Counted from the first letter of the stretch, positions 44,181 through 53,089 are shown. The stretch: DNA of 54,814 nucleotides from Candidatus Zixiibacteriota bacterium (GCA_023138975.1 JAGLON010000022.1:1-54814); one strand, 5' to 3'. The notes: generated by a model not told the origin, from the sequence alone. Program-made: numbers and translations.

Positions 44181-45536
44181 TCAATACCTCACTAAAACAA
44201 ATCTCTTAAGTTGATAGTCTTTCAGGTCTTTAAAACAGTTTCCAACTGTGATTCGGACAATATAGTCAGCCAGAAAATACTCCTTGTTCTCGGAGTAAAA
44301 CCCCAGATCACCTTTGACGTCAGCAATTGTCTGGCGCAGTTTTTTTGTTAGATTATCAACCAAATTTCCCTTTTGCGCTTTATTTAACAAAGCACTAAAC
44401 TGTTCTATTGTAATTTCCGGAAGATTCGATTTCCCGACTCCATTATTCCATTTTGCCCGATCATACATAAAGGTCAATGCTAACTTGCTGCACACTAGTG
44501 TCTGATCAGGACGAAATGCACCGAGAATCAGATTTGTAGAATCTATCGTAAAAGCGCTCATACAGACTCTAGGTTGAAAAAATTCTCCGCCCTGAACAAT
44601 CCAGTGAAGAGTATTTAAATACCGTAAATCATCGGCAAGATTAACTCTTTCACCTAATTTATACTCTGTATTGGTACCCCACTCAAAGAGTAATGCATGA
44701 TATAGAATCTGCATTTTAAGTGCCTGTATATCTGCTGCGGCACTATCAATTGCAGCGTCAGCCAAATACTTGTTTAATTGTTTCTCTCCCTTACTCAGAT
44801 ACCATTCGCTGAAAATAGCCGCGAAGTTCATGATTTTCGGTCGCGCAGTAAACCCTTCACTCTCACTTATAGCAAGCACCGCCGGATTTAGATATGATGT
44901 ATCGGCCGGATACAATCCGCGTTTTCTGAATTCGTCAATAATTGCCTTGGTATAAGTGGTATCGGAGCGAAACATCTTGTTTAAGTCTTTGATAGATGTC
45001 CCTCGAGATGTTAAGTAAAGAACCAATCTCGGATACTCGTAACTTAAATTATTATAATTACTCATTGCGCCCATCGGTCCGATAGGATAGCGATGCATAA
45101 CCAGCCCCCGAGCATCCCCACGAGCTGAGAAATTATTCGAGAATATCTGAACAGTAGAATCATATACAGTTTCAGGGTCATCGCTCACATGCTTCCATTT
45201 AAGGACCAATGCCATTCGTGCCCGCCCGAATGAACCATTTAAGTAAAAATTAAATTTCTTCTTACCGGTAAACAGCGACTCAATGATAAAACTGGTATCT
45301 ATGGCCTCAGTTTCAGTACCGGAAAGATAATGGTTGGGATATGTTATTGTAAGCTCAGCTGTCATTCTGGCAGAATCTTGACTGGGATTCTCAATTGGAA
45401 TAATGATATGCCTCTCACCCCAGTGATTGGGATCAAGCTTCATATTGTTAACTCGTAAAAAACCGGCATTGACCGCCGTAACCGACAATAATAGAATAGC
45501 AAAGAGAATTAGGATGGATACCATTGATCGTTTCAT
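44181..45536 (-). CDS. secreted protein of unknown function
   Basis: 451 residues with a signal peptide (MKRSMVSILILFAILLLS, cut near VNAG). I recognise no family. A beta-rich N-terminal part (HIIIPIENPSQDSARMTAELTITYP) may pack like a fibronectin-type fold. A long helical C-terminal part includes ADAAIDSAAADIQALKMQIL and charged repeats. Possibly an envelope or export factor. It overlaps the end of rlmN by 4 bases (ATGA) and is followed by a lipoprotein gene, so translation is coupled with rlmN. Confidence 0.75.
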   Translation of the reverse strand: MKRSMVSILILFAILLLSVTAVNAGFLRVNNMKLDPNHWGERHIIIPIENPSQDSARMTAELTITYPNHYLSGTETEAIDTSFIIESLFTGKKKFNFYLNGSFGRARMALVLKWKHVSDDPETVYDSTVQIFSNNFSARGDARGLVMHRYPIGPMGAMSNYNNLSYEYPRLVLYLTSRGTSIKDLNKMFRSDTTYTKAIIDEFRKRGLYPADTSYLNPAVLAISESEGFTARPKIMNFAAIFSEWYLSKGEKQLNKYLADAAIDSAAADIQALKMQILYHALLFEWGTNTEYKLGERVNLADDLRYLNTLHWIVQGGEFFQPRVCMSAFTIDSTNLILGAFRPDQTLVCSKLALTFMYDRAKWNNGVGKSNLPEITIEQFSALLNKAQKGNLVDNLTKKLRQTIADVKGDLGFYSENKEYFLADYIVRITVGNCFKDLKDYQLKRFVLVRY

Positions 45537-46570
45537 GATTTGTTTTTCCTTCCCGCCAGTTGACCGCAGGCAGCATCAATATCTTTACCCCGACTTTTCC
45601 TAACTGTAACTGCCGGAGCCCGTGGGTATAGAATCTTTGCGAAAGCATCGACCTCTTCGTCTGACGGCCTTTCAAAATCAAGCCCCTCTACCAGATTATA
45701 AGAAAGCAGGTTTATTTTACAAGGGATCCCCTTAATCAATTTCGCCAGTTCCAGCGCATGCTCTTTGGAATCATTTACTCCCTTGAATAATATATACTCA
45801 AACGTTACCCGCCGGGCATATACCGATGTCCAAGTCTTAATAGCATCCATTAGATCAGGAAGTTTGTAGGAATTCGCTATCGGCATCAGCCGCCTTCTCA
45901 GTTTGTTGTTTGAAGCATGCAAAGATATCGCCAGTTTAACTTTAGACCCGGAATTAGCCAATTTCCGGATACCTCTGGCAACCCCTGATGTCGAAATAGT
46001 AATCCGCTTGGCACCCAGCATCATTCCCAGTGAATCGGTTAAAATGTCAATCGCCGCCATGACATTATCATAGTTCAATAGAGGTTCTCCCATCCCCATA
46101 AAAACCATATTATCAAAAGCGTTTTCGCCATATAGCTTTCTCATTGTCATCGGTTGGGCGATAATCTCTCCGATTGTTAAATCCCGGATAAAACCCATTC
46201 TACCCGTCGCGCAAAACTCACAGCCCAGCGCACACCCGACTTGAGACGAGACACACAATGTCATTCTTCCCGAATTATCATCAGGAATCAAGACCGACTC
46301 AACATATTGTCCGTCATCGAGCTCAAACAGAAACTTCTCTGTACCATCGCCGGATTTTTGTCTGTTTGCAATAGCCGGCAGAGATATCCGATAGCTTTCT
46401 GACAAAACAGCCCTGATATCTTTGCTCAAATCGGTCATTTCTTCAAAATCAAAGACCAGATTTTTGTACATCCATTTATACAATTGCCGCCCGTGAAAGG
46501 TCTTTTTACCCAATTCTGTCAGCAATTGTTCAATTTCTGAACGCGTGTATCCACAAAGGTTTTTCTTCAT
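45533..46570 (-). CDS. rlmN: 23S rRNA (adenine-2503-C2) methyltransferase
   Basis: About 345 residues from the ATG at 46570, with GGAG 8 bases upstream; longer frames reach 46621. The radical SAM motif is CALGCEFC (VGCALGCEFCATGRMGF). The second Cys that carries the methyl group is in the conserved end SRGKDIDAACGQLAGR. GEPLLNYDNVMAAI is the usual SAM-binding loop. It methylates A2503 in 23S rRNA and also A37 in some tRNAs. It heads a run with two envelope genes of unknown role. Confidence 0.95.
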   Translation of the reverse strand: MKKNLCGYTRSEIEQLLTELGKKTFHGRQLYKWMYKNLVFDFEEMTDLSKDIRAVLSESYRISLPAIANRQKSGDGTEKFLFELDDGQYVESVLIPDDNSGRMTLCVSSQVGCALGCEFCATGRMGFIRDLTIGEIIAQPMTMRKLYGENAFDNMVFMGMGEPLLNYDNVMAAIDILTDSLGMMLGAKRITISTSGVARGIRKLANSGSKVKLAISLHASNNKLRRRLMPIANSYKLPDLMDAIKTWTSVYARRVTFEYILFKGVNDSKEHALELAKLIKGIPCKINLLSYNLVEGLDFERPSDEEVDAFAKILYPRAPAVTVRKSRGKDIDAACGQLAGRKNKS

Positions 46571-46678
46571 ATTCATAACTCCTTGCAATGTAGTCGTCTT
46601 GTTTCCCGCAATCAAGTGCAAAATCTAAACTAAAGATTAACCGGTATAGATACCGATTACTTGGGTAAGGAGTTTAGT

Positions 46679-46873
46679 ATGTTTACAGACTCGATACTTG
46701 CCATTAGAAACGCAACGGCTCTCATGGATCGAGGAGTCAGGAAAATAAACAGGGATGAATATGTCGAAGGGTTCATCGAAATGAACGAAGCGGTCAGAAT
46801 GGCCAAAGCAGGCGTAATAGCTATTCATACTGAGGATAAAATGTACGAGACCCTTTTGGACATTTACGCGTGA
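46679..46873 (+). CDS. 64-residue protein, flagellar rod C-terminus-like
   Basis: Begins MFTDSILAIRNATALMD, with GGAG 7 bases upstream. It has no signal or membrane segment. The second half (FIEMNEAVRMAKAGVIAIHT, then EDKMYETLLDI) resembles the C-terminal coil of flagellar rod and hook proteins (the N-x-V-I-x-T-x-D-x-M-L pattern). No rod N-terminal motif is present. It may be a small flagellar or structural adaptor, but no flagellar gene is near. It is a single-gene unit with a strong terminator directly behind it. Confidence 0.6.
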   Translation: MFTDSILAIRNATALMDRGVRKINRDEYVEGFIEMNEAVRMAKAGVIAIHTEDKMYETLLDIYA

Positions 46874-46878
46874 AGTTT

Positions 46879-46914
46879 TCCCGGCGGCAAAGGACTGCCG
46901 CCGGGATATTTTTT
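46879..46914 (+). terminator. intrinsic terminator after the 64-residue gene
   Basis: Perfect 11-bp stem TCCCGGCGGCA/TGCCGCCGGGA, loop of six (46879-46906), then TATTTTTT. It sits 5 bases after the stop codon. Confidence 0.92.
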
Positions 46915-46918
46915 AATC

Positions 46919-47482
46919 TTACTTCAAACCTTTTTCGAGTTTATTGAGCTTGCGGGATATTTTGTCAACCTTCTTCGCAAGTTTCTCAAAATCAACCTTG
47001 TTAGCCCATGCAATAGACTCTAATCCCTTCTCAATGTCGGCGGATATTTTCTTAGTCTTACTCTTGGCAGTCTTTTCAGCCTTGGATAATAACTCCAAAA
47101 CCGCTTCCTTCTTTTCCGACTTAGACAAATCGCCGGTTTTAACCAGAGTTTCTATTAACTCTTCCGCCTTCTTCTTGGTCAGGGAAATAAACCCGACCCC
47201 GGCTAATACGGTATTTCTTAGAATACTCATGGAGCGTCTGCCTCCTAATTTAATAACCGCGCTCAAAACATCATGTGATTGCCTGGCGTTCTTCCAGCTA
47301 TCCACCCGCTCGCCAATTACAGACGTCAGGACTGAGATAGTGATGTCTTTTCCGGTGGCAATATTGATAACCTTAAATGAAATATTGTTCTGAACCATTC
47401 TCTCAAGATCAGACAGAACAATAAACTCTTTGTTCTCGGTATCATATAGCCGCCTGTTGCGGTATCGTTTAATTATCTTCAT
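46919..47482 (-). CDS. phaR: PhaR-type polyhydroxyalkanoate synthesis regulator
   Basis: About 187 residues from the ATG at 47482; a frame from 47500 adds 6. The N-terminal block MKIIKRYRNRRLYDTENKEF, then ITISVLTSVI, is the PhaR DNA-binding domain. The C-terminal 90 residues are Lys-rich and helical, ending KLAKKVDKISRKLNKLEKGL, so likely a coiled coil that binds granules or phasin. PhaR represses its own gene and phasin genes and detaches when it binds PHA. No synthase or phasin gene is in the window. A promoter with a palindrome lies just before it. Confidence 0.82.
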   Translation of the reverse strand: MKIIKRYRNRRLYDTENKEFIVLSDLERMVQNNISFKVINIATGKDITISVLTSVIGERVDSWKNARQSHDVLSAVIKLGGRRSMSILRNTVLAGVGFISLTKKKAEELIETLVKTGDLSKSEKKEAVLELLSKAEKTAKSKTKKISADIEKGLESIAWANKVDFEKLAKKVDKISRKLNKLEKGLK

Positions 47483-47488
47483 ATCTGT

Positions 47489-47516
47489 AATATAGTGCAC
47501 TGCACAATAATGTCAA
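47489..47516 (-). promoter_or_regulatory. promoter of phaR with palindromic operator in the spacer
   Basis: Minus strand TTGACA (47511-47516), 16-base spacer, TATATT (47489-47494). GTGCAGTGCAC, a perfect 5-1-5 palindrome (47495-47505), fills the spacer next to the -10. The predicted transcription start is at or next to the ATG at 47482, so the message may be leaderless. PhaR elsewhere binds TGC-rich sites, so autoregulation is likely (inference). Confidence 0.65.
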
Positions 47517-47517
47517 C

Positions 47518-47547
47518 AAAAAAAAGCTCCGGCGATTAAACCGGAGC
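47518..47547 (-). terminator. intrinsic terminator of the response-regulator gene
   Basis: GCTCCGG (47526-47532) and CCGGAGC (47541-47547) with an 8-base loop; on the minus strand eight T follow. Its T-run touches the phaR -35. Confidence 0.9.
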
Positions 47548-47564
47548 CCTTACAAATCTTTAAC

Positions 47565-47966
47565 TTAGTTTTTCCCTACAGACAGCAATACTATGTTTAC
47601 AATTTCAAGCAGCCGTTCACAGCTAAACGGTTTCTTTATAAACATATCGCCTCCGACCTGGAAAGACCTTCCCTGGTCATCTTTTGAATCCTTACCAGTC
47701 AAGAATATCACCGGCGTATCTGATAAATGTGGATCTTCCTTAACGGCATTGCAAACTGAGTACCCATCTGTTCCGGGCATCATGATATCGAGAAGGATTA
47801 AGTCCGGTTTATACTCCCGGGCCGCTTCTAAAGCGTTCAATGGGCTATTTTCAACTTTGACGTCATACCCGGCGTTATCTAAAAACGCTTCTATAATTTC
47901 AGTGATTTCAGGCTCATCGTCAACAACCAGTATATTCGCGGCCTTAACCGCTCCTGATGTTTTCAT
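47565..47966 (-). CDS. single-domain response regulator
   Basis: 133 residues made of one receiver domain: acidic pair in VVDDEPEITEII, phosphorylated Asp in LILLDIMMPGTDGYS, Thr in VIFLTGKDSKDD, Lys in MFIKKPFSCER. There is no output domain, so it relays or holds phosphate for another protein. No kinase is in the window. It follows the nitrilase-family gene by 14 bases on the same strand, and a terminator ends the pair. Confidence 0.9.
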   Translation of the reverse strand: MKTSGAVKAANILVVDDEPEITEIIEAFLDNAGYDVKVENSPLNALEAAREYKPDLILLDIMMPGTDGYSVCNAVKEDPHLSDTPVIFLTGKDSKDDQGRSFQVGGDMFIKKPFSCERLLEIVNIVLLSVGKN

Positions 47967-47980
47967 AGGTCAATCCTTGA

Positions 47981-48799
47981 CTAAGCTTTATAATAACCAA
48001 CTCGCCGGTCGGTAATTATGTTATTATAGCTGTTTACTTTCTTGGTATCGGACAATTCCGGCTGCAACTTAACAACCCTAAAGCTCTTATCTGACCTGTT
48101 AAAAGATAAAATCCGATTACCCTTCGTATCGGTAATCTGAGATCGTCCGGTAAAAGTCAGACTGCTAATACCATTATTTTCGGTACCGATACGGTTGGAC
48201 GTCATACAGAAAACGCCATTTTCTATTGAACGGGTTACCATTGCATCCTGACAAAAACGCATGACCAGATTAGACGGGTGACAGATAATCTGTGCTTTTT
48301 TCAAAGCCAGCGTCCGGGCTGACTCGGGAAATATCCAGTCAAAACAAATCATTACACCCAAACGTAACCCACGCCATTTGAACACTTTAAAACCGGTATT
48401 GCCGGGGTCAAATATCTCGCTTTCCCGAAAAAACAGATGAGTCTTCCGATAAATATGATGATCTCCTTCGGGAGTCGTCAGCACTGCCGAATTATAGAGC
48501 TTCTTCCCGGCCCTCTCAGCCATTCCCCATACTATGGCGCCTCCGGTCTTTACCGAAAGCTCCTCAAAAAAACCAAACGATTGACCCTTTTTGTTTTCAG
48601 CAACCTCCCAGGCGTCATTTCTATCTGTAAAATTGTATCCGGTCGTGGCCAATTCGGGAAGCACAGCCAAATCAAACTTGCGCCGCCCCAGATACTTTTT
48701 GATCGCCTTGAGGTTTGCGTCAATATCTTTGAAAACCGGACGGAACTGTAGAATTCCGGCTGTGATTTTTCTCGGAGTATCTGCTTTTTTATGAACCAT
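47981..48799 (-). CDS. nitrilase-superfamily carbon-nitrogen hydrolase
   Basis: About 272 residues from the ATG at 48799, with GAGG 5 bases upstream; a much longer frame to 49003 overlaps smpB and is rejected. The triad is Glu in LAVLPELATTGYNF, Lys in YRKTHLFFRES and Cys in LGVMICFDWIFPES. Such enzymes cut amide or nitrile C-N bonds, for example in N-carbamoyl or omega-amide compounds. The substrate is unknown. It is cotranscribed with the response-regulator gene. Confidence 0.88.
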   Translation of the reverse strand: MVHKKADTPRKITAGILQFRPVFKDIDANLKAIKKYLGRRKFDLAVLPELATTGYNFTDRNDAWEVAENKKGQSFGFFEELSVKTGGAIVWGMAERAGKKLYNSAVLTTPEGDHHIYRKTHLFFRESEIFDPGNTGFKVFKWRGLRLGVMICFDWIFPESARTLALKKAQIICHPSNLVMRFCQDAMVTRSIENGVFCMTSNRIGTENNGISSLTFTGRSQITDTKGNRILSFNRSDKSFRVVKLQPELSDTKKVNSYNNIITDRRVGYYKA

Positions 48800-48862
48800 A
48801 TCATCCTCTGAATTGTAACAATTGTATTGCACTTGGGCCGCCGCCGCACTATTTTCACGGCA

Positions 48863-49333
48863 ATGAATGAACTTGAAAAAAAGATAAAGGTTATTACGAC
48901 TAACCGCAAGGCTTTCCACGAGTACTATATATCGGACAGATTTGAAGCCGGGCTGTCTTTGGTCGGCACCGAAGTCAAATCGCTTCGAGATGGCAAAGTG
49001 CAAATGTCGGACGCCTATGTCGTCATCGAAAACGGTGAGGCTTTCTTAGTTAATCTGCATATAAACCAGTATAAGATGTCGCACCTTGATAACCACGAAC
49101 CGGCTCGTAAGCGGCGGTTACTACTAAATAAAAGAGAGATTGGCAAGCTCCGGAGGGCATCGCTCGAAAAGGGTTACACCATCGTACCTTTGAAGATTTA
49201 TTTCAAAGGCCCTTATGCCAAAGTTGAAATCGGCATGGCTCGCGGTAAACGACAGTATGATAAACGGGAATCAATCGCCAAACGGGAATCGGATAGAGAT
49301 ATCGCCCGTAAAATGAGAGATCGCAATCGATGA
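48863..49333 (+). CDS. smpB: SsrA-binding protein
   Basis: 156 residues from the ATG at 48863; a frame from 48827 adds 12 and lacks homology. ITTNRKAFHEYYISDRFEAG, GTEVKSLRDGKV and the end KRQYDKRESIAKRESDRDIA with basic tail are typical. It carries tmRNA to stalled ribosomes. The tmRNA gene is not in the window. It overlaps the amidase gene by 4 bases. Confidence 0.96.
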   Translation: MNELEKKIKVITTNRKAFHEYYISDRFEAGLSLVGTEVKSLRDGKVQMSDAYVVIENGEAFLVNLHINQYKMSHLDNHEPARKRRLLLNKREIGKLRRASLEKGYTIVPLKIYFKGPYAKVEIGMARGKRQYDKRESIAKRESDRDIARKMRDRNR

Positions 49334-50808
49334 ATCGTCAGATATTAACATATACTCTTCTATTGGGCTTACTCTTAGCCTCGGCTATTACATATGCCAG
49401 CGAAATCAAGGTACGAACGTCGGGAGGTACCGAAAAAATCGCGGCCATCGGTACCGGCAACAAGACCTATTACAGTCTCTCAGAGCTGAATAAAACCCTC
49501 AACGGAAAAATCTCATGGGTAACTATCGGATATTCTGTTAAATACGTTGTCGATTCCTATGTATATCTGTTTACGGTCGATTCGCCGTATTTTAACATGA
49601 ACGGCAAAGTCTATAACCTGATTCACCCGATTAAAATTATCAAAGGCGCCCTATACGTTCCGGCTGAGGCGTTCACCCCCTACCTCAATATGGCTCGCGC
49701 CGAGAATATCACCTGGGATAACAGCGGTAACACTCTCCGCATTGACGCTGAATGGTTCAATATCACCGACGTTGCGGTCATGTCAAAAACCAATGGTGTC
49801 CTGCTTGAAATATTCATGACCTCTCAATTGATATTTGAGGTGTATGAGAGTGAGGGCAACTGGCTTAATATCAATTTTCCTTACGCGAAAATTAATAAAA
49901 ATAAAATATTATCCGGGATTGATAAGAAATACATTCGGAGCGTCAACGCTTTTCAATTTGATAGTTCCGCTCAGGTATCTTTCCGTCTTCGCCGGGGATA
50001 CAAAAAATATTACCATACGTACAAGCCCAATCCAATCCGACTGCAGATTTCGATTGAGGATGTTCTTTTCAATCCAGATAGCCTCAATACCGATGTTAAT
50101 CGCATAGGACCTGATGAAAAAATCGATGTCATCGTCATCGACCCCGGACACGGTGGTAAAGACTACGGAGCAATTGGGCGGGGAAAACGAACTCGAGAAA
50201 AAGATATCAATCTCGAAATTGCCAAGAATCTGGCAAAAATGATTCGCAAAGATAAACAGTTCAAAGTCATCATGACCCGAACCAAAGATAAGTATGTCTC
50301 GCTCGATGAACGGGCCAAAATTGCCAATGATGCGCAGGCTGACCTGTTTATATCCATTCATTGCAACGCTTCCTCAAAAGCACAGCCTAACGGCCATCAG
50401 GTATTTTACCTCGCCCCGGCCAAAACCGATGCCGCCCGCGCCGCGGCACAGCTTGAGAATGCTCCCTTTCTACTTGATGATCCGACTGTCGAAGGTGAAA
50501 ATCAGGACGATCTCGCCTTTATTCTAAACGATATGATTCAAACCCAGTTTCTATCTGAGTCAGCCGATTTGGCCTATATGTGCGATGTGGAAATGAGAAA
50601 GAAAATCAAGATTCGCCCTCGCGGCGTTGACCATGCCGCCTTCTTTGTTTTGAACCGGGTCTATATGCCATCGATCTTAGTCGAGGCGGCCTTCATTTCT
50701 AATAAAAAAGAAGAAAAACTCCTGCGTAAGAAAAGCTTCCGTAAAAAAGTCGCCGAGGGAATTTACGAAGCAGTCAAACGGTTCAAGGCGAAATACGAAA
50801 GGATGTAA
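49330..50808 (+). CDS. N-acetylmuramoyl-L-alanine amidase, AmiC-type
   Basis: 492 residues with a signal peptide (to about residue 23). The N-terminal part (about 30-130) resembles copper-amine-oxidase-like beta domains; a short AMIN-like stretch follows. The Amidase_3 domain (about 260-490) has zinc ligands His in VIDPGHGGKDYG, Glu in REKDINLEIA and His in LFISIHCNAS, and catalytic Glu in SILVEAAFISN. It cuts the amide between muramic acid and the stem peptide in the periplasm, mainly at division. It follows smpB with overlap and abuts murI (TAATG overlap). Confidence 0.92.
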   Translation: MNRQILTYTLLLGLLLASAITYASEIKVRTSGGTEKIAAIGTGNKTYYSLSELNKTLNGKISWVTIGYSVKYVVDSYVYLFTVDSPYFNMNGKVYNLIHPIKIIKGALYVPAEAFTPYLNMARAENITWDNSGNTLRIDAEWFNITDVAVMSKTNGVLLEIFMTSQLIFEVYESEGNWLNINFPYAKINKNKILSGIDKKYIRSVNAFQFDSSAQVSFRLRRGYKKYYHTYKPNPIRLQISIEDVLFNPDSLNTDVNRIGPDEKIDVIVIDPGHGGKDYGAIGRGKRTREKDINLEIAKNLAKMIRKDKQFKVIMTRTKDKYVSLDERAKIANDAQADLFISIHCNASSKAQPNGHQVFYLAPAKTDAARAAAQLENAPFLLDDPTVEGENQDDLAFILNDMIQTQFLSESADLAYMCDVEMRKKIKIRPRGVDHAAFFVLNRVYMPSILVEAAFISNKKEEKLLRKKSFRKKVAEGIYEAVKRFKAKYERM

Positions 50809-51614
50809 TGAGAAATAAACCTATCGGCGTATTTGATTCCGGTGTCGGCGGCCTTACCGTCTTAGCCGAACTGATGCGCCTGCTCCCCCACGAAGATATC
50901 GTCTATTTCGGTGACATGGGCCGCACTCCCTACGGCCCCCGCTCCAAAGATATTATTCTTGAGTTTACCCGTCAGGATGTTAATTTCCTGATGGAGCAAG
51001 ACGTAAAATTCGTTGTTGCAGCCTGCAATACCGCCGCCGCCGTCGCCCTCGGAACCGTCTCCAGTGAGCATTCCATTGACATGCTCGGAGTCATAGAACC
51101 GGGCGCGAGAGCCGCCGTTGCAACCACAAAGAATAATAAAATCGGAATCATCGGAACCAATGCGACTATAGCCTCGAATGCCTATCCCAAAGCTATTCAA
51201 AAAATTAATAAAGATATCAAAGTTTTCTCGCTGGCCTGTCCCCTCTTTGTACCGCTGGCCGAAGAAGGCTACAGCGACAAAGAAGCGACCCGGTTAATAG
51301 CCGAGGATTATTTCAAGCCCCTTAAAGACAACCATATTGACACGCTGGTTCTCGGCTGTACTCATTATCCGCTTCTCAAGAACACGATTCAAAAAGTTAT
51401 TGGCAAAGACGTTACTATCATTGATTCAGCCACCTCGACGGCGATAGAAGTTGAACATATCCTCAATGAAAATAACTTGACCAACGAGCAATCAGAAGCG
51501 GCGCTGTATAAATTTTATGTTTCAGATGTCCCAGACAAATTCGCTCCGGTCGCGGAACGCTTCCTCGGCCACCGCATCGATAATATCATCCGCGTCGACA
51601 TCACGAAGTATTAA
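50808..51614 (+). CDS. murI: glutamate racemase
   Basis: 268 residues. The two catalytic Cys lie in VVAACNTAAAVAL and LVLGCTHYPLLKN; PIGVFDSGVGGLTVLAEL is the conserved start. It makes D-glutamate for peptidoglycan. The start codon overlaps the amidase stop (TAATG), so the genes are translated together. Confidence 0.96.
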   Translation: MRNKPIGVFDSGVGGLTVLAELMRLLPHEDIVYFGDMGRTPYGPRSKDIILEFTRQDVNFLMEQDVKFVVAACNTAAAVALGTVSSEHSIDMLGVIEPGARAAVATTKNNKIGIIGTNATIASNAYPKAIQKINKDIKVFSLACPLFVPLAEEGYSDKEATRLIAEDYFKPLKDNHIDTLVLGCTHYPLLKNTIQKVIGKDVTIIDSATSTAIEVEHILNENNLTNEQSEAALYKFYVSDVPDKFAPVAERFLGHRIDNIIRVDITKY

Positions 51615-51631
51615 GAAACATTGAAGGCAAT

Positions 51632-53089
51632 ATGAGTAAACGAAACAAACCATTGATTCTAGGAATTGATTTTTCACAAAGTGAAATAAGTCAATTATGT
51701 GATTCAGGATACAATGCTATCAGAGGGGCAACTGGTATCTTAGAAACTGACAACAATCAATTTTGCATTCCAGTAAGCTTAGAGCAGGTTGATATTCTTT
51801 TTGTTCGATTGTACAATGGTATCTCTGCGAACAATAATGACAGAATCAAATCTGATGATTCTGTTATTAATAGCCTGTGTCTAAACCAGTTAACTCAAGA
51901 AGTAATTAAGAATAATGGATTTGTAGTTATTTTTGCCGAGCCTAACGTTTGCCAAGAAGATTTCATGTTTGTGGGAATTTCAGATATAGGAGTAAGTTAT
52001 TATAATGGTCAGAATTTCCCACCAGTTAAAATTACGAATGCCAATGGACTACTTGGCCAATCAATTCCTATTCCGAGTTTTCAAGGCCAAGAAATTGAAT
52101 TTAATAATTTCATTGGAATTGATGTAATTTTAGAGAGATTTCGATCATCTGCAGAATGGTTGGTTTTATCTTCAACACTTCAATCATCCGTATATGGGAT
52201 ACCAAGAGGAGAAGATGGAATAAAGCCATTTTGGATTGCTCGGTCCACTCATCACGATCCATACTTTCTAGCGTTGTTTCTAAGGAAATTTATAAAGTAT
52301 AGAGACAAAATTATTACTACACAAGGTGAGATTCCGCATAGTCCACTGTATAGTGGAGTACTTGTCTTACCAAGTTTTGGAAAGAATTCAATTAATGTGG
52401 CCATTTCCTTAATTGGCGATTCGCTAAAAAGATGTAATCCTGAAGTATTCCCAAATATCCATGATTGGTTAATAGACTTCAAGCCTCAAAATGTTCAAAA
52501 TTTTTATACTCAAATAGGCAATATTGAAAAAAAAGCAAAATCAGATATTAATGCACTAAGACTTCAGGCTAAAAATCTACACGAAGAATTCAAATGGCTT
52601 GATTTACTACTATCTTCATCTGGTGATGATCTAATAGATGCCATATGCTCAGCAATGGATTTCTTAGGTATCAATACAATTAAAGTTGATGAGACATTAA
52701 AAGATGACACACGAAAAAGAGAAGATTTACATATAAGAAGGCAAGATGTATTAATTGCTATAGGTGAGGTCAAATCAACACGTAGAGGTGCTTCAGAAAA
52801 GTTTATAAGTCAATTAAAGGGTTATCAAATTAAATATGCAAAAGAAAATGAATGTGCACCTCCAAAAGGAATATTATTTGTTAATCACTCCATTGAACTT
52901 GCGCCAGATTCACGATTTCCCTTCTATGCCTCCGATGATGTTATAATGGAACTGAAAGATTCATGTATTTTGGCGATTGACACGGTGATACTTCATAATC
53001 TGTGCCAAGATATTCTAAAAGAAAAGATTACATTAAAAGAAGCCCAAAGTAAGATACAGGATAGTGTTGGTGTATTCTCAATAAATTAA
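51632..53089 (+). CDS. protein of unknown function with a PD-(D/E)XK-like C-terminus
   Basis: 485 residues, no signal or membrane segment. I recognise no family for residues 1-290. A charged helical stretch (about 295-325) follows. The C-terminal part (about 330-430) shows ICSAMDFLGINTIKVDE, then REDLHIRRQDVLIAIGEVKS and, later, FISQLKGYQ: a Glu/Asp, an Asp-x-x-x-stretch with E379-x-K381, and a Gln, the order of restriction-endonuclease-like folds. The DNA is much AT-richer than murI (the row at 51661 has 17 G/C of 60; at 51001 it has 36). AAGG 5-8 bases before the ATG. It stands between murI and rdgB, followed by repeats. Transfer and a defence or repair role are inferences. Confidence 0.6.
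   Translation: MSKRNKPLILGIDFSQSEISQLCDSGYNAIRGATGILETDNNQFCIPVSLEQVDILFVRLYNGISANNNDRIKSDDSVINSLCLNQLTQEVIKNNGFVVIFAEPNVCQEDFMFVGISDIGVSYYNGQNFPPVKITNANGLLGQSIPIPSFQGQEIEFNNFIGIDVILERFRSSAEWLVLSSTLQSSVYGIPRGEDGIKPFWIARSTHHDPYFLALFLRKFIKYRDKIITTQGEIPHSPLYSGVLVLPSFGKNSINVAISLIGDSLKRCNPEVFPNIHDWLIDFKPQNVQNFYTQIGNIEKKAKSDINALRLQAKNLHEEFKWLDLLLSSSGDDLIDAICSAMDFLGINTIKVDETLKDDTRKREDLHIRRQDVLIAIGEVKSTRRGASEKFISQLKGYQIKYAKENECAPPKGILFVNHSIELAPDSRFPFYASDDVIMELKDSCILAIDTVILHNLCQDILKEKITLKEAQSKIQDSVGVFSIN

Noticed and set aside
46637..46828. A 63-codon minus-strand frame over the 64-residue gene
   Set aside because: The plus-strand frame has the ribosome-binding site and terminator; the minus frame has neither.
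48800..49003. A longer start for the nitrilase-family gene, reaching 49003
   Set aside because: It would cover the smpB start on the other strand, and the extra 68 residues have no homology. GAGG before the ATG at 48799 decides it.
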